52,116 nucleotides of DNA, from contig CAJUOO010000009.1 of the NCBI GenBank assembly GCA_910588535.1, forward strand, positions 8,810 to 60,925. The letters run 5' to 3'. The notes below the pieces were generated by a model, which saw only the letters and a list, made by a program, of their open reading frames with translations, ran no database searches and had not been told where the DNA came from. The position numbers and the translations under genes are program-made. The stretch's first letter is position 1. Each line of letters begins with the position of its first letter. This document shows, in pieces, positions 16,493-26,195 of this stretch. This DNA is from an uncultured Lachnospiraceae bacterium (GTDB lineage: Bacteria > Bacillota > Clostridia > Lachnospirales > Lachnospiraceae).

Positions 16493-17702
16493 ACGAACCT
16501 ATCTCCTTTTATGTTTCCTCCAGATAAAATCCGCTATTGTCCTGCTGCCAAAGCTTTGCCTGACCATCTGTTGTTCTTTTCTGTTCGCCTATGGGATCTA
16601 TTATGCGGGAAGAGAATTTTTGTCACGACCAGAAGAAATCAAACTTCCTGTAGCTCTTGTGCTGCCCGAAGATGATACCTATACGGGACTTGCCTTTTCT
16701 TTTATCGAGCGCATGGACAGTATACGCTCTCTCTGTTCCTTTGAGCGAACAGACAAAGAGACCGCTCTCTCTTTGCTTAAATCTAGTGAAGTATATGCTG
16801 TTATTCTAATCCCTGATAGCTTTGTAGAGCATATTTTAAATGGAACAAATTCCGCTGCCACACTGATTCTTCCAAGAAAGGACACTTTGGAATCCATCTT
16901 ATTCAGCACTCTAGCAGACTCTGGAGCTTCCACATTAAGCACAGCTCAATCAGGCATCTATGCGATGGAAGAGCTTATGATCTCCTATGAGCAGTGGGAT
17001 TCCATACAGAAGGCAGAGGAGGCACTTAACAGGCTCTATCTCTCCTATGCATTAAACCGTGGACGTATTTTTCAGACAGAGAATATATCCGCAACCGGAG
17101 CGTTATCACTTTCCAAGTACTATATCTGCTCTGCTGCCGTGCTGCTACTTTTGTTGTCCGGCATGGGACATTACAGCTATTACTCCTCAGAGCCAGAAAG
17201 CCTTAAACTTTTACTTCGGCGTCAGGGAATTTCCCCTCTCATTCTGCTTTTCTCAAAGCTTATGGCGATTTCAGGCATCTATCTTGTCCTGCTGTTCCCC
17301 ATTCTAGTACTTGCTGGATTTCTGCCAATCTCAAGTGTGGGAGGATTTTTCATCCTGATATTCTCCGTACAGTCCTTCCTCCTGCTTCTTTGCAGCATAT
17401 GCTCTCAGTCTGGTAGCTATATTCTTGTGAGTGCTGTATTGTCCATATTAGGTCTGTTTCTATCAGGAGCCTTTCTACCATCTGTCTTTCTGCCAGAGGC
17501 GGTCAGACAGATAGGACAGCTTCTTCCCACTGCACTATTTTTAAAATTATGCCGGGAACTTCTCACAGACTCTCTGTCTATTTCATCTATTGTTTATGGA
17601 ATCATTACAGGATTTCTATTCCTGAGCACTGCATGCCTCCTCCACAGATGCCATACAGGATCAAAAAGAAAAATTATATCAACAAGAGGATTTAAGATAT
17701 GA
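16485..17702 (+). CDS. ABC-2 type permease, first subunit
   Basis: 405 residues. One N-terminal membrane helix (about 20-40), a large extracytoplasmic domain (about 45-205), then five to six membrane helices in the C-terminal half: the ABC2_membrane_3 layout of exporters in the DrrB/YhgE/LnrN class. It overlaps the ATPase by 8 bp and the second permease by 4 bp. The two permeases have the same architecture and probably form a heterodimer. Cargo unknown. Confidence 0.85.
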   Translation: MNKRTYLLLCFLQIKSAIVLLPKLCLTICCSFLFAYGIYYAGREFLSRPEEIKLPVALVLPEDDTYTGLAFSFIERMDSIRSLCSFERTDKETALSLLKSSEVYAVILIPDSFVEHILNGTNSAATLILPRKDTLESILFSTLADSGASTLSTAQSGIYAMEELMISYEQWDSIQKAEEALNRLYLSYALNRGRIFQTENISATGALSLSKYYICSAAVLLLLLSGMGHYSYYSSEPESLKLLLRRQGISPLILLFSKLMAISGIYLVLLFPILVLAGFLPISSVGGFFILIFSVQSFLLLLCSICSQSGSYILVSAVLSILGLFLSGAFLPSVFLPEAVRQIGQLLPTALFLKLCRELLTDSLSISSIVYGIITGFLFLSTACLLHRCHTGSKRKIISTRGFKI

Positions 17703-18742
17703 CACGATTTTTATTATTATGTAAAAGACAACTTATGCAGCCTTCCTTCTGTCTATTATGTCTGCTGCTCCCCATAACCTGCCTTTCTATCCATAATCTA
17801 GAAGAAAATTCACAGTCCTCCCTCTCTGTCGGATTGTACACAGAGCCGTCGAACTCTGCTTCCGACTCTGCTTTTCTCACAAATGTATTTACAAAATTGA
17901 CTTCAAATAATGGCAGTATAGTATTTCAAATTTTCACTGAAAAAGATGCCATGCTTGAACAAACGGCCCGAAACGAGCTGGATTGTGCCTATTCCTTTGA
18001 TGAAGATCTCTATACAAAATTACTTCAACAAAAAGAGAAAAACAGCATCACCTGCTATACCTCTCCCTCCACCATTATGGACGCATTATCAAGAGAAGTA
18101 CTATTTGCAGCACTTTTTCAGCAGCTCGGAAAAGATATTGCAGTACAATATATGAAAGAATCTGGAATTTTTGAAGATTCACAGATAGAGCTTGTCCCAA
18201 AGCTTTATCATCGCTACCAAACTGGAAATAAAGTGTTTTCACTGGAATACCAATATCTGAACTCCACAAAGACGTCCGCGCTCTCCAAGCAAAGCTCTCC
18301 TTCCGCTGCCTCTATGCCAATAAGAGGGTTTATCGCCGTGCTTCTATTAGTAAGTGGACTGACTGGAGGAATCACGTGGTTGTATGACAAAGAGTGTAAA
18401 TTATCCGTCTCCGCTGTATGCTCTATTTTTATCCCGCTGTTTTTTATGTCACTCTCTGTCATCTTCACATTATTTTTGACCAAAGAAGCTCACAGCCTAG
18501 GAAAAGAATTTATTATATGCTCCCTTTATCTGTTATTTATCATTATTTTTGTAAGACTGCTTTTACAATTTATCAAAAATCCTACCATACTGACGGTCAG
18601 CGTCCCAGTCTTAACACTTGGAAGCCTGATCTTCTGCCCTATCTTTGTAAACCTCAGTACCCTTATGCCATTCTTTCAGATAATGGAAAAACTATTTCCA
18701 CCCTACTATTATCTGCTCTTGTGTAGATATATTATCACTTAA
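17699..18742 (+). CDS. ABC-2 type permease, second subunit
   Basis: 347 residues. N-terminal helix (about 13-28), extracytoplasmic domain to about residue 200, then a hydrophobic C-terminal half with five to six helices, as in the preceding gene but shorter. The start ATG overlaps the preceding stop (ATGA). The final helix ends right at the C-terminus (LLLCRYIIT). Last gene of the exporter operon. Confidence 0.83.
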   Translation: MTRFLLLCKRQLMQPSFCLLCLLLPITCLSIHNLEENSQSSLSVGLYTEPSNSASDSAFLTNVFTKLTSNNGSIVFQIFTEKDAMLEQTARNELDCAYSFDEDLYTKLLQQKEKNSITCYTSPSTIMDALSREVLFAALFQQLGKDIAVQYMKESGIFEDSQIELVPKLYHRYQTGNKVFSLEYQYLNSTKTSALSKQSSPSAASMPIRGFIAVLLLVSGLTGGITWLYDKECKLSVSAVCSIFIPLFFMSLSVIFTLFLTKEAHSLGKEFIICSLYLLFIIIFVRLLLQFIKNPTILTVSVPVLTLGSLIFCPIFVNLSTLMPFFQIMEKLFPPYYYLLLCRYIIT

Positions 18743-18972
18743 ATTATATATAATAATCTAAACTATCCCTCTCCCAAAAGAGAAGGATAACAGGTATAAA
18801 GCAGATAACATCTATTTCTCTCAAACGCTGACTCAGATGGTTGGCTCTGCTATTTCACATATAAAAGAAAAAACTATTTAACGAATGAATACTTTATTAA
18901 TATAATTTATACAATTTGACTATTGGCAAATTAAAAAAGAAAGGAGATATCGCACAGATAAAAAATTACAGT

Positions 18973-19218
18973 ATGCAGCAATACGGCAACTCTTTTGACA
19001 TGGTATTTATGGAAGACAGTATTCTACATTATTTGCATAAAATTAATACATTTATGCAAATAATGTATTTTCTACAGAAAAAAGGTAGCAAATGAATATA
19101 CAATGATTTCCATCCATTTACAAAAATCTCTGATACTTTAAATCTTGAACACCCTGTTATGAACTATTTTTCAACAGATATTTTTGATAATGAGCGTAAA
19201 GACACTATCCATACTATT
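18973..19218 (+). pseudogene. Decayed gene remnant
   Basis: A frame from the ATG at 18973 gives 40 protein-like residues (MQQYGNSFDMVFMEDSILHY onward) to a TGA at 19093. The same frame continues past the stop with equally protein-like sequence (DFHPFTKISDTLNLEHPV, then MNYFSTDIFDNERKDTI) until it runs into the 3' end of the convergent HNH gene. One in-frame stop and no matching start site suggest a broken gene. The family is not recognised. The 230 bp before it (18743-18972) hold another protein-like scrap around 18800-18880 and an AAAGGAGATA element at about 18940 without a clear start. Confidence 0.4.
19025..19067. repeat. Perfect 17-bp inverted repeat
   Basis: TACATTATTTGCATAAA (19025-19041) is exactly complementary to 19051-19067, with a 9-nt centre. 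It lies inside the decayed frame at 18973-19218. No U tract follows, so a terminator is unlikely. Confidence 0.8.
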
Positions 19219-19962
19219 TTATTCATCATTTATCCTATGATAATATTTTATTATTCTTTTCACTACACTCTGATACGATGTTTTATGCAAATTCGCCTCT
19301 TTTACTATCTCATTAAACAAACTGATATCTTCGTTATTAAAAATAATATCTAGTTTCTTTTCTTTTACCCCCGCAATATGCTGATATTCTTCTGGATATG
19401 CATAATAACATGTTTGACACATCTCTATATTTTTTTCAGTCCAATTAGGACAATGCTCACAAGCCCATGATTTATCTCTATTGGCTGACGGTGATAAAAG
19501 CATAAAATAATCAGTATTTAGCATATCAATCGGATCTCCACCTATTTCGTAAGGAACCCTATGATCTGGTTGCAATAATCTTGCTGGATATTCTTCTCCA
19601 TATAAATAACATTTAGCTCCATATCGATCAATTAACGCATTTTTCAATTTTTCTGTCATTTGGGTTCGCCCCGATACTTTTGACAATTGGTTTGATTTCT
19701 TTGCCGCTTCCCAATCTCCAAATTTATAAGCAGCAATAGTTTTCCCACTACTGTCCTTAATTTTAAATGTATCCAATGGGATTCCCAATTCTCTTACATC
19801 CCTTGCTGCTCTGGGAGCATGTTCATATCCTCCGTTTTTTAAATCCTCTGTGCTACAAAATCCCTTATCTAAAATAGTATCTATTACAAATCTTGCTCTT
19901 TTATTGGTTACAGCATCTAAAACTTCTTTAAAATCCTCAGGTATATTCATCTTTTTCTCCAT
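19219..19962 (-). CDS. HNH restriction endonuclease
   Basis: 247 residues from the ATG at 19962. The C-terminal half holds a beta-beta-alpha-metal nuclease: PDHRVPYEIGGD (residues 132-143) with the asparagine in SANRDKSW (161), and paired cysteines CEHC (168, 171) and CQTC (182, 185) that should bind structural zinc. The N-terminal 100 residues look like a DNA-recognition region. Its start codon shares a base with the stop of the D12-class methyltransferase (TAATG), so the two form a coupled type II restriction-modification pair. The target sequence is not predictable from here. Confidence 0.85.
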   Translation of the reverse strand: MEKKMNIPEDFKEVLDAVTNKRARFVIDTILDKGFCSTEDLKNGGYEHAPRAARDVRELGIPLDTFKIKDSSGKTIAAYKFGDWEAAKKSNQLSKVSGRTQMTEKLKNALIDRYGAKCYLYGEEYPARLLQPDHRVPYEIGGDPIDMLNTDYFMLLSPSANRDKSWACEHCPNWTEKNIEMCQTCYYAYPEEYQHIAGVKEKKLDIIFNNEDISLFNEIVKEANLHKTSYQSVVKRIIKYYHRINDE

Positions 19963-20864
19963 TATCCGAAACAAAATTCTAATTGCATATATTCATCTTG
20001 CTTACTTTTTAAGTTTTTACTTGTATATAAAGACTCATATGTTATTTCTTTTTTTCCATTCAACGTTGCCTGCGCTGATAACCCAGCATTAATATATATA
20101 TGATTTAAATTAAGTTCCTCAGGAAGATGCTTTCCTATTATTTTATTTCCAGTCATGCCATCATAACTTACAATAAAATCTATACCTCGATCATTTAGTT
20201 TCGCAAGTTCTACCACAAATTCTTCAAAATCTACACCTTGTATATAGCGATTATCTCTTGGATTCTCCCTATTTGAAGTACCTTGATATGGTGGATCCAT
20301 ATAAACTAAATCTCCTTGCTTGGTTAATGCCAAGATTTCTTTATAATCTTTGCTTGTAAAATACGTTTTTCCCTTCAACAATTTTGATATTTTAAAAGCA
20401 TTATCGGATATTATTTGAGGCTTTGTTCCATATCTCCTTTTATCACATGATTGATTTAATTCGCCACGAACATTATAGCGGACAGCACCTTTAACCACTC
20501 TTGCCAACAAAAACAACATTCTAGCAGAATCTTTCATTCCACAATTAAATTCTTCTCTAACCTTGTAAAAATAATCTATATTATTCTGATTAGATTGAAA
20601 CTGCCCTTCCCATATATCCAAATACTCATCTACTAATTTTTCAGGAAAATTTACACATTCCTCCATCATATTTATCAACGGTTCGTTTATATCATTAACC
20701 CAAAATTTATCACATTTATTTTCAGCTGCCGTCAAAATTGATATTGCACATGTTCCTGAAAATGGTTCTATTAATCTATCAAACTTATCTGGAAAAAATT
20801 TTATAATCTCAGGAGCAATAACTCTTTTGCTTCCTTGATATTGAACCAAATGTGGCACTTTCAT
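19962..20864 (-). CDS. D12-class N6-adenine DNA methyltransferase
   Basis: 300 residues. The SAM-binding motif region is PFSGTCA (34-40), preceded by the class signature QYQGSKR (8-14); catalytic motif DPPYQGTS is at 190-197. This is the Dam/D12 family order. It methylates adenine in double-stranded DNA and protects against the coupled HNH nuclease downstream. RBS GAGGAG lies eight bases before the ATG. No controller (C) protein gene is present. Confidence 0.92.
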   Translation of the reverse strand: MKVPHLVQYQGSKRVIAPEIIKFFPDKFDRLIEPFSGTCAISILTAAENKCDKFWVNDINEPLINMMEECVNFPEKLVDEYLDIWEGQFQSNQNNIDYFYKVREEFNCGMKDSARMLFLLARVVKGAVRYNVRGELNQSCDKRRYGTKPQIISDNAFKISKLLKGKTYFTSKDYKEILALTKQGDLVYMDPPYQGTSNRENPRDNRYIQGVDFEEFVVELAKLNDRGIDFIVSYDGMTGNKIIGKHLPEELNLNHIYINAGLSAQATLNGKKEITYESLYTSKNLKSKQDEYMQLEFCFG

Positions 20865-21321
20865 TATAATCTCCTCAATTCTAAAACAATTTTCCTTTTG
20901 TTATAATATTCTTACTTATATAATCGTTCTTTCGATCGTAAGCTAACCACAAATTTAAAAATAGCATATTCCGTTTACTAATTATAACAATATGCTTCTC
21001 TATCACTAATGCAAAATAAATATCCTTTCTTTTACCACTACAGTATATCAGAAGTGATGTATTTCTTCAATCAAAAATTATCAAGATCTGCCTTCGTTGC
21101 CAATTCCATAGTTCCTCAATTTTCACTTCCATGACAACAGATCTTTTCAGTTTTCAATAAAAGAACAGCAAGTCTATTTTGTATTCTTTTTTATATTTGA
21201 ACGATAAAGATACAAAACGCCAGCATCACTTTTGTACTCTTAAATCCTTGCAAAATAAGTATTTCAGACGTTCTAAAGCGTAACAATACCCCATAACCAT
21301 ATTTCCTTGGCAAATGCGAAT
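20865..21321. other. Gap without a supported gene
   Basis: 457 bp of AT-rich DNA upstream of the D12 methyltransferase. The first 90 bp should carry the RM promoter (a TATTAT-like -10 lies near 20910 on the minus strand, without a clear -35). Short minus-strand protein-like scraps, such as an EELWNWQ-like stretch near 21110, have no start and are broken by stops; they may be remnants of a lost mobile-element gene. Confidence 0.4.
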
Positions 21322-21696
21322 TTATCTATATCCAGTTTTTATATATTCTATCAGTGTTTCTAAATCATCAAAATCGTCATAATCGCCATTTATACCATCT
21401 CGGTGATAAACAATCCCATTTTTCTCGTTCCTTTCAAGGCAGTCTAAAAGATAATCTTCGCCATATCTTCTGGCAAATTCAGTAAATGCATATGGTTTTA
21501 TTTTACCCAGTAAACCTTTTCTGCACTTTTCATTACACTTGTAACAGTGATCTATTCTCTTAGAAACAGAACATTGTCTATTTTCGCACCAGTCTTTGTC
21601 TGGACACTCACCGGAATCACAACCACCACAAGTCGTATTTTCAGAACACAAACAACAGGCAAGTCCACAGCGAGCAATTCCTAACTTTCGTTTCAT
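21322..21696 (-). CDS. DUF3795 family cysteine-rich protein
   Basis: 124 residues from the ATG at 21696 (MKRKLGIARCGLACCLC), chosen because GGGGGA is six bases upstream. Twelve cysteines fall in the first 70 residues (CGLACCLC, CGGC, CPDKDWC, CSVSKRIDHCYKCNEKC), the DUF3795 pattern, probably binding metal or an iron-sulfur cluster. Function unknown. The C-terminal part is acidic. It stands alone between the RM pair and the topoisomerase genes. Confidence 0.82.
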   Translation of the reverse strand: MKRKLGIARCGLACCLCSENTTCGGCDSGECPDKDWCENRQCSVSKRIDHCYKCNEKCRKGLLGKIKPYAFTEFARRYGEDYLLDCLERNEKNGIVYHRDGINGDYDDFDDLETLIEYIKTGYR

Positions 21697-21965
21697 AAAC
21701 ATTCCCCCATCTTTGATTTGTTGTTCTAAGTATAACATATCCTCATACCGTTTGCCATAAATAACAAAAAATACAAGGCACAGCTTCCGCCATGCCTCAC
21801 ACTTTTTATCATTCCAACACTCTCTCGATTTCTGCTTCTGCCCTTTCAAGTCATTCTGCTTCTCCTGCTTCTCATAAAAACGATTTCGCTCTTTACAGAT
21901 TTCTATTATACACTCTGCGCCCTAAAACAGATACTACAAAAAGAAAGACACCATCCAGTAAAATT

Positions 21966-24206
21966 CTACACTCTAAGCTTCGTCCCCTTGCCATCTCTAT
22001 TGGTAAGTTTTATTCTGGACAGTGATATCTTCTTCTCTTTATATTCAATCGCCTCTTCCTCTCCCATAAGCAGATAACATTCCTCCACCTTATCCTTAGC
22101 TCCGAGCTGTATTGCCCTCACACCGACAGCTCCTTTTTTCTTTTCAGGCACCTCAGAGATTGGGAAGCGCAAAAATACTCCCTCCTCTGTCCTAAGTATC
22201 AGCTCCTTCTCCTGCTCTATTCTGTCCACACGCAACACTTTATCATCATCGGCAAGCTTTGTCGCCACCACTGTCCTTCTTGTAACATCAAACTCCTCCG
22301 CTGCCACCTGCTTTATCATTCCCTGCTCTGTAGTAAATAATAGCATATGTCCCTTTAAGTACCCCATAGGGAACAATCCCGCAATACGCTCACCTGAGCT
22401 GGAATAATTTCCAAGATTATCAATAGGCTGCCCTTTGTCCTTCAGCTTTCCTGCAGGAATATCAAACACTTTCACCTGATGCAGCACGCCTGTATCCGTA
22501 AAAAGGCAGATGCGATCTGTGTTCATACAGCGCTGCACATATTTGTTCTCACTGTCCACTGCCTCTTGATTTCTCTCATAGACCGAGGTATCCAGCGTCT
22601 TGGCATAGCCGAAGCGATCCATAATAAAGACTACCTCCTGCTCCGCCACGGCCTCCTCCATATAGACAGCCTCCTCCCGGTTCTCAACGACCGTTCTGCG
22701 CTCTAGGGAAAATTCCTTTCGTATCGCCTCCAGATCCTTCTTGATCACCTTGATCATAGAAGAATGATTTTCCAAAATATCCTGATAATTAGCTATATTT
22801 TTTAATATCGCGGCATATTCCTTTTGCAGTGCCTGAAGCTCCAAGCCAATTAATTTTTGCAGCCGCAGCTCTAGGATAGCTGTCGCCTGTCTCTCAGTAA
22901 AATTAAGCTTTTTCGCTGCCTTCTCCGAGGTCTTTGTCTTAAACTGAATACCAGATGTATCTCCAGAGATCAGACATGCCTTTACTTCTTTTAATGATTT
23001 GCTTCCGCGGATAATCTCAATGATCAGATCCAGAATATCATACGCGCGGATCAAGCCCTCGCGCACTTCCTTTTTCTCAATCTCTTTATCAAGCAAATAT
23101 TTGTATTTTCTGGATGCAAGCTCAATCTGAAAATCGACATGATGTGCAATAATGTCCTTAAGGCTTAACCTCTCCGGCTTTCCGTCCGCGATAGCTAACA
23201 TATTGACGCCAAAGGTGTCCTCAAGCTTTGTCTTTTTATAGAGTAAATTTAAGAGCTTGTCTGTATCTGTATTTTTTCGGATCTCCAAAACAATACGAAG
23301 CCCCTCCTTGGAGCTCTCATTTGATATATCAAGAATATCCGTCGTCTTTTTCGTCTCAACAAGCGCCGCAACATCCGACAGAAACTTACCCAGATTAGAT
23401 CCTATCATGGTGTACGGGATCTCTGTGATTATAATTCGATCTTTATCACCCTTTTTCTTTCCCCGCTCCACCTCCGCCTTTCCGCGAATCTTTATTTTGC
23501 CACTCCCCGTCTCATAGATCTCTGCCAGCTCTTTTTCATTGATCACAATACCACCGGTGGGAAAGTCAGGTCCCTTTATATAATTCATCAACTCCGGGAC
23601 GGTAATCTCAGCATTGTCCAGATATGCCTCCACCGCAAGGATCACTTCGCTCAAATTATGTGGAGGGATAGAGGTGGTCATACCTACCGCAATGCCGTCC
23701 GCACCGTTGACGAGCAGGTTTGGCACGCGCACCGGAAGCACCTCCGGCTCCTTTTCTGTCTCATCAAAGTTAGGAAGGAAATTAATAATGTCCTTATCCA
23801 GATCCTTAAGATAAACCTCCTGTGTAAACTTCTTAAGCCGAGCCTCCGTATAGCGCATGGCTGCGGCCCCATCCCCCTCGATAGAGCCAAAGTTCCCATG
23901 TCCGTCAACCAAGGCCATTCCCTTTTTAAAATCCTGCTCCAACACCACCAAGGCTTCATAGATGGAGCTGTCACCATGAGGGTGATACTTACCCATGGTA
24001 TCCCCGACAATTCTCGCGGATTTTCTGTGAGGCTTGTCGTACTGTAGACCAAGCTCCGACATCGCATATAGCACGCGGCGCTGCACTGGCTTAAGCCCGT
24101 CCCTGACATCTGGGATCGCCCTCGCCGTTATGACGCTCATCGCATAATCTACAAAACTTTTCTGCATTACCTCTGCATATTCTGTCGTAATAATCTGTTC
24201 CGCCAT
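21966..24206 (-). CDS. parC: Type IIA topoisomerase A subunit, topoisomerase IV (ParC)-like
   Basis: 746 residues. The N-terminal breakage-reunion domain has the catalytic tyrosine in AAMRYTEARL (about residue 120) and the quinolone-pocket segment HPHGDSSIYEA; the C-terminal part is a beta-pinwheel. It is about 70-100 residues shorter than a gyrase A subunit and the GyrA-box (QRRGGKG) is absent where it should precede the pinwheel, which favours topoisomerase IV or a related second type IIA enzyme. The Ser/Glu pair in the quinolone pocket is also ParC-like. It pairs with the B subunit 15 bp upstream. The true gyrA/gyrB pair is expected elsewhere in the genome. Confidence 0.85.
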   Translation of the reverse strand: MAEQIITTEYAEVMQKSFVDYAMSVITARAIPDVRDGLKPVQRRVLYAMSELGLQYDKPHRKSARIVGDTMGKYHPHGDSSIYEALVVLEQDFKKGMALVDGHGNFGSIEGDGAAAMRYTEARLKKFTQEVYLKDLDKDIINFLPNFDETEKEPEVLPVRVPNLLVNGADGIAVGMTTSIPPHNLSEVILAVEAYLDNAEITVPELMNYIKGPDFPTGGIVINEKELAEIYETGSGKIKIRGKAEVERGKKKGDKDRIIITEIPYTMIGSNLGKFLSDVAALVETKKTTDILDISNESSKEGLRIVLEIRKNTDTDKLLNLLYKKTKLEDTFGVNMLAIADGKPERLSLKDIIAHHVDFQIELASRKYKYLLDKEIEKKEVREGLIRAYDILDLIIEIIRGSKSLKEVKACLISGDTSGIQFKTKTSEKAAKKLNFTERQATAILELRLQKLIGLELQALQKEYAAILKNIANYQDILENHSSMIKVIKKDLEAIRKEFSLERRTVVENREEAVYMEEAVAEQEVVFIMDRFGYAKTLDTSVYERNQEAVDSENKYVQRCMNTDRICLFTDTGVLHQVKVFDIPAGKLKDKGQPIDNLGNYSSSGERIAGLFPMGYLKGHMLLFTTEQGMIKQVAAEEFDVTRRTVVATKLADDDKVLRVDRIEQEKELILRTEEGVFLRFPISEVPEKKKGAVGVRAIQLGAKDKVEECYLLMGEEEAIEYKEKKISLSRIKLTNRDGKGTKLRV

Positions 24207-24221
24207 ACCAATTCCCCTCTT

Positions 24222-26147
24222 TTATGCATCAATCTCCGCCTCGTTCGCATGCTCATAGATAAAACTTCTTCTCGGAACGACATCTGTCCCCATCAGCACG
24301 CTGGTAATATCTGAGGCGAGCTTGCCATCCTCTATCTCCACCCGCTTTAATTTACGGGTCTCTGGATCAAGCGTCGTCTCCCAAAGCTGGCTGGCGTCCA
24401 TCTCGCCAAGACCCTTATAGCGCTGAAGCGTAAAATTTTTATGTGTCTTTCTATATTTTTCAAGTGCCTTGTCATCATATAGATACTCTGCCGCACCTCG
24501 CGCCGGCTGTGTCTTATACAGCGGAGGCATGGCAATGTACACATGCCCTTCATAGATAAGTTCAGGCATAAAGCGGTAAAACAAAGTGAGAAGAAGTGTA
24601 CAGATATGGGCGCCGTCCACATCGGCATCTGCCATAATAATAATCTTATTATACCGCAGCTTTGAGATATCAAAATCATTCCCATACCCCTCTGAAAATC
24701 CACAGCCAAAGGCATTGATCATAGTCTGAATCTCTGCGTTGGCAAGCACCTTATCCATGGTCGCCTTCTCCACATTTAAGATCTTTCCGCGAATTGGAAG
24801 AATTGCCTGATACATTCTGTTTCTTGCCGTCTTAGCAGAGCCCCCGGCAGAATCTCCCTCCACAATAAATATCTCGCATTTTGACGGATCTCTGCTCTCA
24901 CAATTTGCGAGTTTTCCGTTGGAATCAAAGGAAAAGCGGGGCTTAGAAAGCAGGTTCGTCTTTGCCTTCTCCTCCGCCTTTCGTATCCTCGCTGATTTTT
25001 CTGCACAGCCAATCACACTTTTTAACATCTCCAGATTTCTGTCAAAATAGCGCACCAGCTCCTCATTTGCCACCTGTGCTGTCGCCCTGTTCGCGTCTGG
25101 ATTATCGAGCTTCGTCTTTGTCTGCCCCTCAAAGCGAGGATCTGGGTGTTTGATGGACAGCACAGCCGTCATGCCATTGCGCACATCTGCCCCCGTAAAG
25201 TTTACATCCTTCTCCTTTAATATGCCAAGCTCCCTCGCATAGCTGTTAATAATTGTCGTGCACACCGTCTTAAAGCCAGTGATATGTGTGCCACCCTCCT
25301 GCGTATAGATATTATTACAAAAACCTAAGATATTCTCCTGAAATTCATTGATGTACTGAAAGGCAGCTTCCACAATAATCCCCTCTGATTCTCCTTTAAA
25401 GGAAATTATATCTGTCACCGCTTCCTTTCCCTCGTTCAGCGCCTTCACAAAGCCACTGATCCCCGCTTCCTCATGAAAGACAACCTGCTCCTCCTCCCCG
25501 ACACGCTTATTCTCAAAATAGATGGTAAGCATTGGATTTAGATATGCTGTCTCATGCATACGGTTTTTCACGGCATCCGCCTTAAAACGTATCTTCTCAA
25601 AGATCTCCTCATCTGGCAAGAAATTTACTGTCGTTCCTGTAGCCCTCGTCTTTCCCATTACGGGAAGAAGACCATCCACCAGATCCACCACAGGAACGCC
25701 ACGCTCATAACGATCATGGTGAATCGCTCCATCCTTTGCAATCTGAATATCCATATAGGTAGACAACGCATTTACTACGGAGGAGCCTACCCCATGCAGT
25801 CCGCCGGAAGTCTTATACGCGCCATCACCAAATTTTCCACCGGCATGTAAAGTAGTATAGACTATGCGCGCTGCCGGAAGCCCCTTCGGGTGCATGTCCA
25901 CCGGAACACCTCTGCCGTTGTCGCGCACCGTCGCTGAGCCGTCCTGCTCAAGCGTTACCCAGATAGAATCACAGTAGCCATTCAGATGCTCGTCCACGGC
26001 ATTGTCAACAATCTCGTAGATCAGATGGTTCAGTCCCTTTGTCGACACACTTCCAATATACATGCCGGGTCTCTTTCGCACTGCCTCAAGCCCCTCCAAA
26101 ACAGTGATGCTGCCCGCATCATAGCCTGTCTTTTCCTTCTTTGCCAT
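24222..26147 (-). CDS. parE: Type IIA topoisomerase B subunit, topoisomerase IV (ParE)-like
   Basis: 641 residues. GHKL ATPase domain (EIVDNAVDEHLNGY, DNGRGVP, HAGGKF, GLHGVGSSVVNALS), transducer domain, and the TOPRIM domain with EGDSAGGSAK near residue 430 and DADVDGAH near residue 505. The C-terminal motif LQRYKGLGEMDASQLWET is complete. GyrB and ParE are hard to separate by sequence alone; the assignment follows the partner A subunit. RBS AAGGAATGGAG precedes the ATG. The gene follows the DHHW acetylation gene by 48 bp and may share its transcript. Confidence 0.85.
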   Translation of the reverse strand: MAKKEKTGYDAGSITVLEGLEAVRKRPGMYIGSVSTKGLNHLIYEIVDNAVDEHLNGYCDSIWVTLEQDGSATVRDNGRGVPVDMHPKGLPAARIVYTTLHAGGKFGDGAYKTSGGLHGVGSSVVNALSTYMDIQIAKDGAIHHDRYERGVPVVDLVDGLLPVMGKTRATGTTVNFLPDEEIFEKIRFKADAVKNRMHETAYLNPMLTIYFENKRVGEEEQVVFHEEAGISGFVKALNEGKEAVTDIISFKGESEGIIVEAAFQYINEFQENILGFCNNIYTQEGGTHITGFKTVCTTIINSYARELGILKEKDVNFTGADVRNGMTAVLSIKHPDPRFEGQTKTKLDNPDANRATAQVANEELVRYFDRNLEMLKSVIGCAEKSARIRKAEEKAKTNLLSKPRFSFDSNGKLANCESRDPSKCEIFIVEGDSAGGSAKTARNRMYQAILPIRGKILNVEKATMDKVLANAEIQTMINAFGCGFSEGYGNDFDISKLRYNKIIIMADADVDGAHICTLLLTLFYRFMPELIYEGHVYIAMPPLYKTQPARGAAEYLYDDKALEKYRKTHKNFTLQRYKGLGEMDASQLWETTLDPETRKLKRVEIEDGKLASDITSVLMGTDVVPRRSFIYEHANEAEIDA

Positions 26148-26195
26148 TTCTCCATTCCTTTCCTACTAAAACTTCCTGTCTGACAGAAATTATTC

